A DNA stretch of 64,000 bases from Spirometra erinaceieuropaei (Eukaryota > Platyhelminthes > Cestoda > Diphyllobothriidea > Diphyllobothriidae): the NCBI GenBank assembly GCA_902702965.1, contig CACRXP010000015.1, positions 157,010 through 221,009 of the forward strand. Reading direction: 5' to 3'. Within the stretch, counting starts at the first letter, position 1. Each line of letters begins with the position of its first letter. Shown piece after piece: positions 10,782 to 23,214 of this stretch. Made by a program: the position numbers and the translations under genes. The notes under the pieces are model-generated. The model ran no database searches. It had not been told where the DNA came from and saw nothing but the letters and a program-made list of their open reading frames with translations.

Positions 10782-11575
10782 CAATCGTAAACTTTGGAGA
10801 GCGATAAAATATGAAGATGACGTCAGGATACTACAAGAGGACGTAGAGGATTTGAACGCATGGAGCGTGAAATGATGCATGAAATTCAACGTCAGAAAGG
10901 TGTAGTAATGCACGTAGTGTCATCGAGGCGAAGAACAAATGCACCCTCACGACAGTATCTCCTGGACAATCAACCACTTAAAACCGTAGATGTGCAAAAA
11001 TATCTCGGTGTTTTCATTAAAGACGATCTAAGCGACACCACGCAGTATTCTAAAGTCAATGCGCGGGCAATGTCAGTCATGAGCGCGATACGCAGAACGT
11101 TTATTCACTGGAATACAGATGTCTTTGGCAAGGTATATGGGACATTTGTGCGGCCGCACCTGGAATATGAGGTACAGGCTTGGCGGCCGTGCCTTGGGAG
11201 GTATATACGAAGGTGTACAACGGCGTGCCACAAAGGCTGTTCATGGCCTCAAAACTTTTACGTACGAGCAACGCCTGGCGGCCTTGAACCTCTATCTCCT
11301 CCACTACAGGCATGACAGAGGTTACCTCATAGCAACGCTCCAGTTGCTAAGAAGACTTAATCTGGATGTCGACTAGGGAACGTTTTTTGAAATGGAACCC
11401 AAGTCTAATCCCAGACGACATGATTACCAGCTTAAGAGGGAACTGTGACATCCCAAACAACGCCCCGCCTTTTTCGCGCAGAGAGTCAGTCGCCAATGGA
11501 ACTCTTTATCGGCGTATGTTGCTAATTCCCCTACGGGGAATGTGTTCAAGAGACAACTTGACACTGACCTGCTGA
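10782..11575 (+). pseudogene. CR1/jockey-type LINE relic: C-terminal end of reverse transcriptase
   Basis: Read in three changing frames, the blocks are LWRAIKYEDDVRILQEDV (10790-10845), KYLGVFIKDDLS (about 10998), VYGTFVRPHLEYEVQAWRP (11135-11190), RRATKAVHGLKTFTYEQRL (11222-11280) and a last tail to 11575. This is the order seen after the palm of non-LTR retrotransposon reverse transcriptases of the jockey/CR1 group. The palm with its catalytic aspartates and the endonuclease are absent, so it is 5'-truncated, as is common for LINEs. Frame changes lie near 10880, 11190 and 11370, so it is dead. It starts directly at the tail of the preceding PLE fragment, suggesting that one inserted into the other. 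Confidence 0.85.
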
Positions 11576-12376
11576 AAGGCAACCCGGCCTGCCGAAGCCT
11601 GATACAACGGATTACTGAAATAACTATAAATATACTACTAACATGATTTCAACAGATCCTTTTGTGCGTCACACTTGACCCGTGTGGAAATTTTCACAGT
11701 CCGAATGCGGTGAACAAAGTTTTTCGCAATAATTTCACGAATACCATACCCTGTTCCCACTTATGTTTCATTACTAGATTTATGAATTCTCCTTAGTAAA
11801 AATACAAGCAAAATTTTTTTCAATTTAACTACTTTCCCTTACATCTGTGCCGTCTAAATGGAGTTTTCAGGGCTTATGTTGTTTACTCCAAATATGCTGA
11901 TACTGACTGACGCAGGAAGAAATAATTCCGGCGATAAAACCGCCTTCTTATTCTGCTTCTTCTTCTCCCCTACTTGTACCTATACCTTCAATGAGCTCGT
12001 TCGCCTCAATTCGGGAATAATTGTGGCGATTTATTAGACATACCTGGGTACGCACTGAGAATATAAACGTATTTCCTTACTTTGAAAAGTGTTCATATAC
12101 GCCGTGCAGGGATTTTCCTTGCGAAGTTGGAGACCAGTTGGACGGCAGAGAGTGTTTTTGTGGGTTGGCGGACATGCAACAGCCGAGAGCCTTTCCCTCA
12201 CCCTCTGAAAATCCGTGTGACTGGAGATGGGGAATTACTGAGAGTGAACTGGGCTCATCACAGCCGGCGTATTGGAGACTTAGGAGGGAGGCTAAAAAAT
12301 ATTAGGTGGGGGGATTTAATCTGTGCCGTTTTGTTTTACGTTTTTATCAGTTACTGCCTTCAGGTAGCCAGCAGTT
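11576..12376. other. No recognisable feature
   Basis: The stretch is partly AT-rich (11640-11840). Two overlapping plus-strand frames at 12021-12450 share DNA and show no motif I can name; the second one runs into a dispersed repeat. I see no exon with good splice sites. Confidence 0.45.
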
Positions 12377-12615
12377 TGATCGTCGTTCCCGAAGATGTCC
12401 ACCGTGTTCTCCACAGCAAGGTGAGAGCAGACACATTGACTTGCGTGTGAGTTAGGTTAAAGTGATAATAGACTTTCGTTGTGTCTATCGCACCCTCTTC
12501 TCCTCCCCAACCTGGATCAGGTGTCAGTCCAGTAAACTGGAGGCGGGAGAGTGCGCAGTCGACTGGTATGGCGAAAACTCGCACTCGGGCGTGCTACCAC
12601 ATCTCCTGGTTCACA
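12377..12615 (+). repeat. Dispersed repeat, copy 1
   Basis: This stretch begins with a block containing GATGTCCACCGTGTTCTCCA and continues with CATTGACTTGCGTGTGAGTT. The same order of blocks occurs on the minus strand at 15540-15871, and shorter pieces occur at 34935-35032 and 37905-37985. No protein motif or tRNA head is evident, so the class of element is unknown. The matching block is not exact, which suggests old copies. Confidence 0.6.
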
Positions 12616-13019
12616 AAATACACTGACCAGGAATTTTATATCACAACAGAAATAGGTGCTGGCACGGATCCCAACTGGATGGGAGTGAACTGGTAACTGG
12701 GCCTGCCACCACCACATCCCAATGTTGGCATTTGCTATGGGTGTGCCTTCTCGATAACGCCCGATGGATTCCGGTCCAGCCCCATGCTGGTACAGCGCAT
12801 CGGTCGTGTGGCCCTTTAAAGTTCCCTTCAGATAGCTGCAAACAGCAGCACATGCATTATAAAGTGCATGAACAAGGTTTTCAGATTCAACTGATGACGT
12901 CTGGTCGGAGCGTTAACAATACTGTTTTTATTTTAGGGTATTTGGAAAATTTTGTGCCAAATAGTGGCATTTGCGAAAACATTGTCCTTTGTTTTAATTT
13001 GGAGACAAATGCTGTTGAA

Positions 13020-13935
13020 AGTCGTTTTTTAATTGTGAACGTTTATGGTCAACATGCTCTCGATCTGAAAAAGCATGCAGGAAATTGTGATTTTGACGCA
13101 GAAGAAGTGTTCAAGACGGCCGGAAGAATGGGAAGATTGGAAAAGAAAATGTTTATCGCGAGCCATATAAAACGTTTAAACAAATTCCAGAAATATTAGG
13201 CATTGATAGATCCACAGTTGGCATACTTTTACATATATTAGAATGTTACGAAAACAATGAAATGGGGTGCCGCAGGAATTAACTGAAAACAGCATGGCTG
13301 ACATAACACCAAGTGTGAAATATTGCCTTTAAAACACCTTTTTGCATCAAATCGCGACTGATGACTAAACACTGTTCTGTCGCGATAATCCTAAACCTAA
13401 AACCCCTAGATGACGCCTCGCAAACCGTCAAACTTAGCATGAGAACAGAATACTCGCTAAATCAGGGTTATGCTGTACATTCAGGGCGATTAAGAAGGAG
13501 TGGTGTACTGGGAGTTGCTTAAGCCATCTGAATCTCTTATTGCTGAGCAACATCAACAACAGTTAATCGAGGTGAATCGAACACTGAACATAAGAAGGCC
13601 AGAACATGATGGAAGATATGAAAAAGGGGCTTTGCAACATGACTGCGCCAGGCTTTGCGTTGCACAACGGGTGAAAGAAACTTTGGGAGCACTTCGCTGG
13701 GAAGTCCTACCCCACCCCCCGATTTCACCAAACATCGGTCCATCAAATTATTATCTATCTCGGTCGACGTAGCACAACTCTGCTGAGCAGCCCTTCAGCT
13801 CCAATAAAGTTAACAGTCAGTTCGATCAGTGAGTTGTTTTGAATGATTAACAGTTTTTCTACTGCGGAATCCAACTGTTACCAGATAGATGGAAAAAGTT
13901 TATATCTGCTAATGGGAAATATTTTGGATAACACA
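13020..13935 (+). pseudogene. mariner transposase pseudogene (DD34D family)
   Basis: Across changing frames the blocks are FDAEEVFKTAGR, then FKQIPEILGIDRSTVGILL (helix-turn-helix part), VPQELTENS, ELLKPSES, LQHDCARLCVAQRVKETL, WEVLPHPPISPN and FFYCGIQLLPDRWKKF at the end. This is the full order of a mariner transposase, which cuts and pastes the element at TA sites. The second catalytic aspartate is kept in LQHD. The third has become asparagine (GPSN), exactly 34 residues later, and the first could not be located with confidence. Stops and frameshifts are numerous. I did not identify the terminal inverted repeats, so the element ends are only the ends of recognisable coding. Confidence 0.88.
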
Positions 13936-14339
13936 TCATCTGTAGTTACTTTTAAACGAATGCTGTTTTTAAAAAAAAACGATTTGAGTCAATTCTTACT
14001 CCTGATAGTGTGATGGGAACGACCAAAATTTAACTTAGCAGCCGACTGACAGCGAGCTGTTCAAGATGCCCCTGCCTAAAAATGCGCTCTACCCTACTTA
14101 ACCTAAATTAATAAATAGACAAATTTGCTTCCGATGGTCGCTGTCGGCTTCTTGTTGACTACTCCCCGATTTACAGCTGAGAATGGTAGGCTACTTATCA
14201 CGGTCAAAAAACTAGTAGACCAATGGTCGTGCTTAATGCGATGATGGCTTGATACCCAACATCCGAGTCATTAATTGCCACAGTCATACCACCGGTGTTT
14301 ATTATTGGCGCGGTAATTACCTGGAAGCAATGCTTGCTC

Positions 14340-15225
14340 ACAGACTCTCCGCCCGTCCAGTTACTCTGTCCACGGAAACTCCGGTGACTGAATATCGAGG
14401 GGAAGTCATGCCCTTTTTGATGGACTGCAGGGCCGGAAAACCATGGTCCGGGCAATCTGCGGCTCACGCGGTTGTCACCTCTCGCAAGGATCTGGACCTC
14501 GTTGAAAGTGAAAGCGTGGGTCGTGACTTGAGAGTTGGCATCACTACCCCCTCGTTGCTGCTTCGTGTTCGACCACCCTCGTCCGAATTAATTTCCCAGT
14601 TCTTCCTGCGTTGTCTTTCTGCCCTCAACTGTGCCAGATGCAATGAACGATCCCGGACGCTTTTTGCCGTGACGTTTGGTCTTTCGGGTACATTGCCTGA
14701 CGCCTGACGGTTGCCTCCGGTCTGTATGTAATCCCCAATCAAAGCGAATTGAGAAGGCTTCTGATAGCTTCCGAAGTGCTCTTGACGCACTTGTCAACAA
14801 ATGAGCCCGTGCTATCCGCTCCCTTTTTTCATTTACACATACACATGCAGAAAAAGTTGCACAGGTAGCCGTTTGTTTTGAGGACCCATCGGAGTTATTT
14901 CAATTCGGTAACCTCGTCTCACTAAAGCGGATCTTAACGCAGTGATAGGATGTCCTTTCCCAAACGAGTTTGTAACCGATTGAATAATTGCTGTCGAAGA
15001 TAAGCAATTGCGTCGTATTTTCTCCTTTGTTAAACGTTGGTTTTTCAAGCCACCGCGATTTTTGCGGCAGACAAGAACATAAGTTAAGTTAAGCTGGCTT
15101 TTTCGTCTTCCATCGTAAATTGTGTAGCTAAGAAGACGTCGCTGAGATGTTATTTGAACGTCAGCACCTGATCCCGCTCGATAACGACGAAGGTATCATC
15201 CACATGGGGATCAAATAATCTCTAT
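14340..15225 (-). pseudogene. Penelope-like element relic: palm to GIY-YIG
   Basis: Reading the minus strand from 15225 downwards: HVDDTFVVIERDQVLTFK (palm, with YVDD changed to HVDD, about 15192-15203), VLVCRKNRGGLK, NTTQLLIFDSNYSIGYK, ITYRPEATVRRQAMYPKDQ, SGIVHCIWHS, a stop, GQKDNAGRTGKLIRTRVVEH, and ILARGDNRVSRR. These are the successive conserved blocks of a PLE protein from the end of the reverse transcriptase through the linker to the GIY-YIG nuclease. At least four frame changes and several stops are present. The fingers and the first palm motifs are missing. It belongs to the same lineage as the relics at 3035, 37315 and 46215. Confidence 0.88.
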
Positions 15226-15539
15226 CTATCGTGTCGCCCATTCCCCGCACCTGTCAGCTGACCAGCTCAGACAGTGACTGGGACCTAGGAATGGAAAGGG
15301 AAAGTGAGATCGAAGACTCGGAGCATTTTCATTACTATAAACAACCCGACGCGCTTGAAGCTATCACGGTTCGCTAAAAGCCGTGGCTTGCAAGGATGCC
15401 AACTGATGGAACTGATGCCAGCTGGAACCCCGCAGTCGGCCCAGTGTTGCGTGTTGTGTGGAGAGGCCGACTGGTGGTCTAGGAGTCAGGCTACAATGGC
15501 TCTTTCTTGATGTGGCCTTTGTGGCACTCCCACTCCATG

Positions 15540-15871
15540 GGATCCGAACCAGATGTGACAGCACGCTTAGGTGCGGCTTCGGCCACGCCAGCCACCCCTT
15601 TGTTGTTGGTTGAAGCTCTGGTCAATTGCTGTGTAGACCAGGGGGTGTGGAGCGAAGCGCCAGAGTGCGGGCTCGGTCGTGCCATCCACCTGAGCCCTCC
15701 CTCCCCTCCGGCCTTCTTGACTCTGTCCTTACACCAGGTCCAAGTGGGAGCGACAGTGCGGTAGATGCTTCGAAAGTCTACATTCACTATAAACTAATTC
15801 ACGCGTAAGTCATTGTGTCAGTTCTCACGTTACTGTGGAGCACACGGTGGGCATTTTCGGATGCGACAGTC
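15540..15871 (-). repeat. Dispersed repeat, copy 2
   Basis: This is the longest match to the repeat at 12377-12615, in the opposite orientation. On the minus strand it contains CGAAAATGCCCACCGTGTGC and CACAATGACTTACGCGTG, then a C/G-rich part around 15640-15720. Open frames on both strands over this stretch are likely side effects of its GC-rich composition. The element type is unknown. Confidence 0.6.
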
Positions 15872-17214
15872 GGACCGTCGTGTGTGTATGTGTGTGTGCC
15901 TGTGTGTGCTGGTGGATTCGAGACATCGAATCTATCTAACATCTTCCATTGAACTGATCGGTCTGTTTGTTGTTTGATTCTGGTGTTTTGTAGAATTTGC
16001 GGACATAATTGTGTGAGCCATCGGTTTCCAGACAACAAATCATATCGCCCTATATTTTTAACATTATTTGAAGGGGTATGGGTGATTGACAGCGGCATGT
16101 TGCCAGCTTTTCGCATCGGTTTACACATCAGCCTTTCTGAGTTGTTCTTACTGGATGTGGACATTACGACGTTATGTTTCTCCTTGCAGTTCCAACTTAG
16201 AATCCATGGAGTTAGTCAAACGCCACCGTGAAATCAATAATTGTAAGTTGCCACTACTTATGACTGACTATTTATAGTTTATCTGTTCTGTTACACCGTC
16301 GATTATCCAACTCCTAACCGAGAAGATCCTCTGGTTCATCATATTGTCGACCATCTATAGTAAATAAATCCGAAATGTCTTGTGTATTCTTTAGTGACCT
16401 CGTCAAAAAACGCCTGGCTGGAAATCAGTCTATCCACGTTTGCTTCTCAAACACGTAAAATCCCTTTTAAGTCCATACCGTCACTTTCTGCCCACAGAGA
16501 CAAAGAGCCGACTGCAAGTCCCACCGGCTTCTCTGCTTTTGCTCGCACCAGTTTCCAAAATGCAAGTTTGTAATGTTGTGTGACGTGAAACGTCTAGGTG
16601 CGGTGTAAGCCACAAGTTTGTTTATTTGGTCGAACCTACTGACTTCACCTACTTCGCTGTCGTTAGTGATACTGGATACCATTTTTGCGTTCTTTGAGAG
16701 TCGTTGCGTTAGAAGGGGGCCTGTATATTTGGACAGATTTGTTTCACACATCCTGCCTTTCTCCTAGCATTCGCTGATTTCCAGCTCGCAACCGGCAGAC
16801 GTCCACTTGGTGGGTGCCTACATTTGGAGAGTGAATGTGGAAAAGCTAACAGGAAGTCAGCAATTTGATTGGCGTAATGCATACCCTCTTCTGGTCGCAT
16901 AGCGTCTTTTCTCCGCGGCTCACAAACCCGCCCCACTGGAACGTCAGGGCACTGGAGCAGAGGACGATAAAAGTCGAATGATGGAAGCACGGGGCAAGCC
17001 TGGACTTCCGTCAGCGCTGCAGTCTGAGTAGAAACGAAATCCGTTCCCGTCCTGCCGACAAAATTGGATCTAATCCGAGTTTTCTTGGTCTTCAGCTTGC
17101 GCTTTCGACTCTGGATGGCATCCTTTCTAAGCGAAAGTGGCCTCGGACGCTGAAAAAATTAAGAGGAAGTTAAACAAATCAAGTCTAAAGGCAATTTGAC
17201 GAACATGCGTCTGC
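15872..17214. other. No recognisable feature
   Basis: A short TG-rich tract lies near 15880-15910. The minus-strand frames around 16467-16990 carry no motif I recognise. Sequence close to 17150-17214 may already belong to the PLE copy that is clear from 17215, but I could not confirm a block. Confidence 0.4.
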
Positions 17215-18345
17215 TTTCGATAAATTATCCTCAGCCCTTGACAACAATCTATATAGACAGATGGACGGCGCAGCTGTAGGCTTACCCCTTAGACCGGTTT
17301 TGGCAAATATATTCATGGGAAAGTTAGAAGCTTTCCAGCTACGCCACCGGTTCAACGGTTTAAAATACTATGGGCGGTACGTAGATGATATATTCGCAGT
17401 TGCACCGAAACAAAGTGACATCTCAATTCTACTGAATGACATAAATCAGGCGCACTTATCAATAAATTCACTCTAGAAGAAGAACAGTCCGGTTCGCTTT
17501 CATTTCTGCATGTGCTTCTGAGTAGAAGGCTTGACGGCAGCATTCGAAGTAGCGTCTATCGTAAGAAAACGTGGTCCGGACAATACAGCCATTTTGGGAG
17601 TTTCGTATTGCTAAACGTTAAACGTAATTTAGTTCGCTGTTTGACAGAAAGAGTGAGAAGAATGTGCTCAGCTGATAGCGTTGAGAAAGAGCTTAAGATC
17701 ATCGAAAGCCTTTTTCGCCAGAACGGGTGTCCTGATCTATTCATTGCTAAGAACATGACAGAAAGACCACAAAAGCCCCCGATACTGACGACAGGAAAGA
17801 AAAGGCTCTTCATCGGGGTCTCATTTTAAGAGGATGCACCAAGTGAACTTTAAAGAAGACGCCTAACGCAGGCTGTAACACAGACCTTTCCAGCAGCTGA
17901 CACCCCTGTACTGTTCTCCACCAGTCCCATCCTATTCGGAGAGGGCAAGGATAAATTACCAGCTCAGACCACCTCTATGTGTATTTAATCATTCACCTGC
18001 TCATGTGGGGCAGAATATATTGGTCGCACAAGAAGGCGTTTATCCAGGAGAATAACAGAACATCTTCCAGCATGGTTAGAAAAGAGTCAAATAAAGAATA
18101 TAAACAGCTCGACCATCCCGCACATGGTAGGCACAGACCACCGTGTAGACGCCGGAGAGGCCTTCAGAGTGATTTACAAGGTCCCATCAAGCTATCCAAA
18201 ACTACTTGGGCAGCACTTATTGGCTACGACAGAGGCGGCTGCAATCGGGCTACGCGGGCTGGTCCTATGCGCACAAAAGAACTTCATACAGGCCCTCCAG
18301 TTGCCATGGCTCAAAGCCAACAAGCCAGCCACCCGCGTGTGATTA
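17215..18345 (+). pseudogene. Penelope-like element relic, second lineage: reverse transcriptase palm to C-terminus
   Basis: In order: MDGAAVGLPLRPVLANIFM, YGRYVDDIFAV (catalytic YVDD at about 17378-17389), DGSIRSSVYRKKTWSGQYSH, VKRNLVRCLTERVRRMCSA, a basic linker with FRQNGCPDLFIAKNM, CSCGAEYIGRTRRRLSRRI (GIY-YIG start, from about 17998) and a C-terminal GEAFRVIYKVP...LCAQKNFIQALQLPW. This is most of a PLE protein in three or four frames. The motifs differ from the other PLE copies (VYRKKTWSGQY instead of RKATNT), so it is a distinct lineage, shared with the minus-strand copy at 21040-22500. The N-terminal third is not clear. Stops and frame changes show that it is inactive, though the catalytic motifs themselves are intact. 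Confidence 0.9.
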
Positions 18346-21039
18346 CCTTCGCCGGGACCCACCTTCTCCCAGGCGCTGAATGGAATTGTGGTGTTTCACT
18401 ATCCCCCTCCCTCCGACCCTCCCCAAGCCCGAGCTACGGCTTAGTTATCTACTTTCCCGTATCTTTTAATGCATTACTTCAGTAGCCATATAAATGTACA
18501 GGCCTGAAGAACATTTATCGCAGCAAACGTATGCTCGCCAAATTACCTTTTAAATTTTACAATGGGCATTTTTGCAACTCGAAAGTAGTTCAAAAAGCGA
18601 ATCTAGACTTTGTTTCTCAAATTAATGATTTGTTCAGTCACTGACGACTGCTGGCCGTGGTGCACTTAATGTGCGGCCTCCTTAAAGTACACGTCCATCA
18701 AAGTCGTGGCAAAGGTGTGCGATGCGGATGCAACCAATGCCTGCATATCCTTCTGTATAGTTGGCCGGCTTTATTGTTTGTTAATATCGTTTACTACCCC
18801 GTGATTCAATTACAGCGCAACGAATAATCGTAGACGTTTTGCGTTGCTGCGTTTCAGGACTTTCTCGGAGAAATAGCTGAAACACATGACACATTTTTGG
18901 TTTATTGCCCTATAAATGTTTAATTCAGAAGGAAAGGTCGACAATAACTTATGCAAATATCGCATGTAAACTTCCCGAAATTTTCCCTCTTTGCAAACGG
19001 AAACCATTTGTCGAGGTTTCCCGAATCCTTTTATCATTCGGTGGAAGAATTTCCGTCTGTGAGGTTCCGGGCAGGCATTGCATCCCTTTTTAATGAATTT
19101 GATTGTCATATCTCTTAGTCCAGCGGTTTTACTCTTGCGAACCATTCAAACCTGGGGATTTTGTGATCCTTTTTAAATTCCCTTTAAAGGCAAGATTTTG
19201 GGGTTTCGCAACAACTTCGTCGAATGACTCCATCCGGTTGCAGACTGCCCAGAGCTTGATTAATGTGCGTTCACTCTACCACTGCGTGTTTTACCCATTT
19301 TTTACTTTTATTAGTTCAGTTGTTTGAAAATTTGACTCACTTCTTAGTTCATCGACTTTTCAAGAGACGTACGGTAAGTAAAATGCAGCGCTTCTAAATG
19401 TCGACCTGAATGACAATTCCTAATGTATAAAATCAGTATTTGTCATTCTTAAGGAAAGGAACAAATCCAATCCTAACCTAAAGAAGTCGTTCAAAACGAC
19501 CGTTCCTATTTAATGCATAATACCTATGTAGAATAAGGGTCACGTAAGAAAATATATTGGAGTACTGTTCGGTTTCTTTATCGGGAGACGATTTTAACCT
19601 TTTGAGATGAAAGTCAGTGCTACCCTTGCGGAACTTAGGAAATTCGTTTTGCAAATTTCGTCCCGTCTAAAAACGTGACCCAGTGCACCCGTAACCAAAA
19701 TTAACCGGTTACACTGAACTACTGTAGAAACAGAGGTCAGTCACTAGCCTCGAATGCAGTTGGATGAGCAATTGTTTGATGTGAAATTCTGCAGTTATCG
19801 TAAAAATGTAACTAGTTTACAATGCAGGTTGCTGTCAGCCATGGAGAATAGTCTGATTTATGGTCGTGCCTGAATTAATTTCTGTCTATACTGCCATCCT
19901 GTGATAAAAAATTGATTTGTGGGACTACCACATACAATTAACAGGTCAAAACTACTAACGTGCTCATCTGACTTTAAACAGAGGGAGGATCTAGGTATAC
20001 AAACTCGACTTCCTCGAATTTGTATAATAAGTCATCTCCTTGTGTACAGGAAATACTTTCTGAAGATGGTTGTGGAAATTCGACACAAGTAAGCCACCAA
20101 CTTAATCATTTGGTGCTCGACTGTGTACTCCGTATATGCACTTAGCCGACCAACTGGGATACCGACGCTGCGGGAAGCCGTGCTATCCTGCAGCACAATA
20201 GCGACTGATTGTTGCGCGAGCAGTTAATACCTTTACAGGTCAGGGTCGGCAGCAGTGCTATATCACAGCTCCAAACGCACGCGTCAAGGGAGTGAAATCT
20301 GCAGTGCTGTTTTCGTCCACTACTGGGTGGCCATTTCGGAGCTTTCCTGTGTAAATGTGCGTGTGCGGTCTTGCGCGTGCGCAACACCCCCCCCCCTCAC
20401 CCCCACCCCGGGCCTGTGTACCCAACACGCGCACAGCCAGTGGCATAGTCGCAGAGTCATAGAGGTACTGACGAGAGGGCGGGGTGAGGGGGCAGGCGGG
20501 GCGACCACCGCCAGTGGCGATGTGCACCTGTCCTACCGGACTCCTTTCCCTGTCCTTCCAACATCTGCAACACACAGATGAAGACAGTTAAAATTATTTC
20601 CACACCCCCCCCCCTCCCTCCCGGGGCGCTGGGAAGGGGCAGGATCAGAGATGGAGGGGGGGGGGGAGGAGCGCGTAAAAGCGTCCTCTGCGCTTTCAGC
20701 GAGCACCGAGCCCGCCTGCAATTTATTTTACTCGGCGCTGTGATAAATTCATTAGTCTTAATCACACCCCGCATGCTACCCAAGCGGGCAACAAATGCGG
20801 ATCATGCGGCTGTTTTTTGTCGGTTATCGCATGTATATGTAAGCATAAGTGTATATTAATGAATGGAGTAAAATGAGAAACGTACTTAGGGAGAAAAGTG
20901 GAAAGTCATACGAGAAAAGAACAAATTTAATCCACGAGTTCTCCAACCACGTAATTTAGATGATAAGCCAATATGCGCAATTAAAAAGGAGATAATTTAA
21001 ATATTAGGGGGCTGTAGCCGGAGGCAAATATTCACGTTT
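18346..21039. other. No assignable gene; GC-rich low-complexity patch
   Basis: A minus-strand frame at 18810-19145 (111 codons) is lysine- and arginine-rich but has no motif I can name. The patch 20380-20680 has runs of C and G on both strands and open frames in all phases, which is the expected by-product of low-complexity DNA. No RNA gene or transposon end was seen. Confidence 0.45.
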
Positions 21040-22500
21040 AGAACTGTGTGCCCTGGTGATCCTGTGGTAGACTAAAAAGGGAGACTTGTAAGGTGAAACA
21101 GGTTTTTCGAATAGGCGCCAGCGCGTGCAACCAATAGAATCTGCTCCAAAGGAGCAGGCATAGGACTAAATACACACGCAGATGGTCTAAGCTGACGACC
21201 TATCCTTATTTTATCCGTACAAAATATGACTGATGGAGAGAGATACCGGCACTTCTACTTCAGGGAAGGTTCGTGAAGCAGCTCGGTCAAGGCGTCTTCT
21301 CAGGGGTTTACTCACAGAGTTCTCTCGAAAAGGAACTTTGAGAAATTGAATTTCTATTTCCGCCGTCAGTACGGTGGATTTTGACGGGCCCTGGATTATA
21401 TTCCTTGCACTAAATCACCCAGGATACCCGTTCTCGCGAGGCAGGCTTGGATCTCCCAAGCTCCTCGTCAATACTTTCTGTCGACCAAGTTTTGTTAGCC
21501 CTTAGGGCTAAACAGCGGACTGATTCTTCGAAAGATACTGCCAGGTCTCCTGTTTGGCAGAAGGTCAAAAATCGGAGGATGGTCTGCCGTTTAGATCTCC
21601 AACGTGAGCCTGATAGACAGATATACCTGATTTACAACATCTGACGGAGCATTTACGTTGGTCTGCGTAATTCAAATTGCAAAGTGCCATCCAAATATCG
21701 ACTGTAATACTTCATACCACTGACTTGATCGGTTAGTTGAAGGGCCTCCAGCTTGCTCTTAAATACGTAGGCAGCATGACGACTAAGAACAGGGCTCATA
21801 GCAAAGTCGTCCATAATCCTATACGATTCGTTGTCAAGAAAGGACTGCGTTTTTAATGTGCATCTTAGTATTAGGGCCTTCAGCGCGTCATCGGTGTTCT
21901 TATATCCCGCTCACAGGCCAACATAAATCCACACGGGTAATCCACTGTTTCGATGACCGGCAAGTTTGGCGAAGTTGATGCGATGTCTAGTGAAAACATT
22001 CCCATTCCGTTTAGGTCCAGGTGGTTTGCGCCGTCAATGTGCTATCTGATATTATGTGGGCTTGAGTTTCTCCGCCAACCGATTCGCTACTGCATGATAC
22101 GAAGAATTTTGAATATCCAAGTTCGAACAAACTGACAGGCCGACCTTGTGGATATTTAAGTGGTCCATACAGTCGAGGTATATGCACGCCGAATGGTTGA
22201 AAGTGTTTGAGGTCACGGTCGTTTATGAAACCACCTGAATGTGGTTGTGCTAGGAAGTCAATTGGCCATGATTCAACTTCGGTCGTGCAATTGTTTTCTT
22301 TGCCTATCATCCTCAATTTCATTAGGTCTGACATTGATGATTGCATCTTCTTAGCATAGTCTCATTAGCCGATCAAAACGATTCCTGTTCATTTATCCAG
22401 CCTCGTTACCAAAATGCCTCTGTTCTCTCGAGGTTGTTTTAATTTCCCCAAGTATGCTTTTGTAAACAATCTCCGACTTTTCAGACCCTAGTTTAGATAC
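21040..22500 (-). pseudogene. Penelope-like element relic, second lineage: near-complete
   Basis: From 22500 downwards on the minus strand: LKQPRENRGILVTRLDK, DYAKKMQSSMSDLMKLRMI, FGVHIPRLYGPLKYPQG (finger-palm border), FKSKLEALQLTDQVSGMKYY, YLDG in the place of the catalytic YVDD (about 21687-21698), ANKTWSTESIDEELG, KPLRRRLDRAASRTFPEV, and CSFGADSIGCTRWRLFEK (GIY-YIG start, about 21110-21170). This covers the N-terminal part through the nuclease start and is the most complete PLE in the window. The second catalytic aspartate is lost (YLDG). Many stops and frameshifts are present. A further upstream part up to about 22980 may belong to it but shows no clear block. Confidence 0.85.
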
Positions 22501-23214
22501 TGACAACTGCAACTCATCAGGGATCATTTAAAGTGCTGAATGCTGTCTGTGGAAGAGGGCTTTAGATCGTGGGGTTGGTTCTAGAGATTTTCGAACTGGG
22601 TATGTTATTCAAGCTGATTAACCTTACGATAACGGTGTTGCGCCCACTGAACTGGGTCATTTTGAGGCCTTGGCTGTGGTTCATTTCGTGTATCCGCTGG
22701 AGAAGAGAAGACATCTTTGCCTCTCCGCGTTTTTATGGACTGAGTATAGTTGCCAAATTCTTGTCTTTCATCTTATCGCAAGGTGTCGGAACTGTAGTGC
22801 GTTAACACTCATGAATCTATGGTCCCTCCATCCTTACGCAAGCGCTTCTCGGCTGATTCACAGCGTATCTTCCCACGATTTTGGTGATACTAACTGTACG
22901 ACGTCGTTGTGCTCTCCAATAGGGCCTTGAATACGCGTCTCTCTCGACACAGTGTCTGATAAACTTGATCAAATCTTTGCCCCCACAAGCCTGTTGCTGT
23001 TTGTGAGTACACAAGCACTCTTCTATGACACTTTATAAAATACAACTTGTAGCATTATCCTCTGGTCCTCTACTTTGAACGCCGCCAAGGCTACTTAGTT
23101 CGAATAAGAAACTCATTTCGAGGATCTCGGGAACAAAGTTCACGATCTTAAGCATGCTTCCGCAGACAGTTTCTCGCGCTCTAAGTGAATACTGGGGACT
23201 GGTAATTATCAATA
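22501..23214. other. Possible N-terminal PLE matter, otherwise nothing
   Basis: The minus-strand frames here could be the N-terminal segment of the PLE ending at 22500, but the family is poorly conserved in that part and I could not match a block. No other feature is visible. Confidence 0.35.

Noticed and set aside
14249..14707. Plus-strand frame of 152 codons
   Set aside because: Antisense shadow of the PLE relic, whose conserved blocks are on the minus strand.
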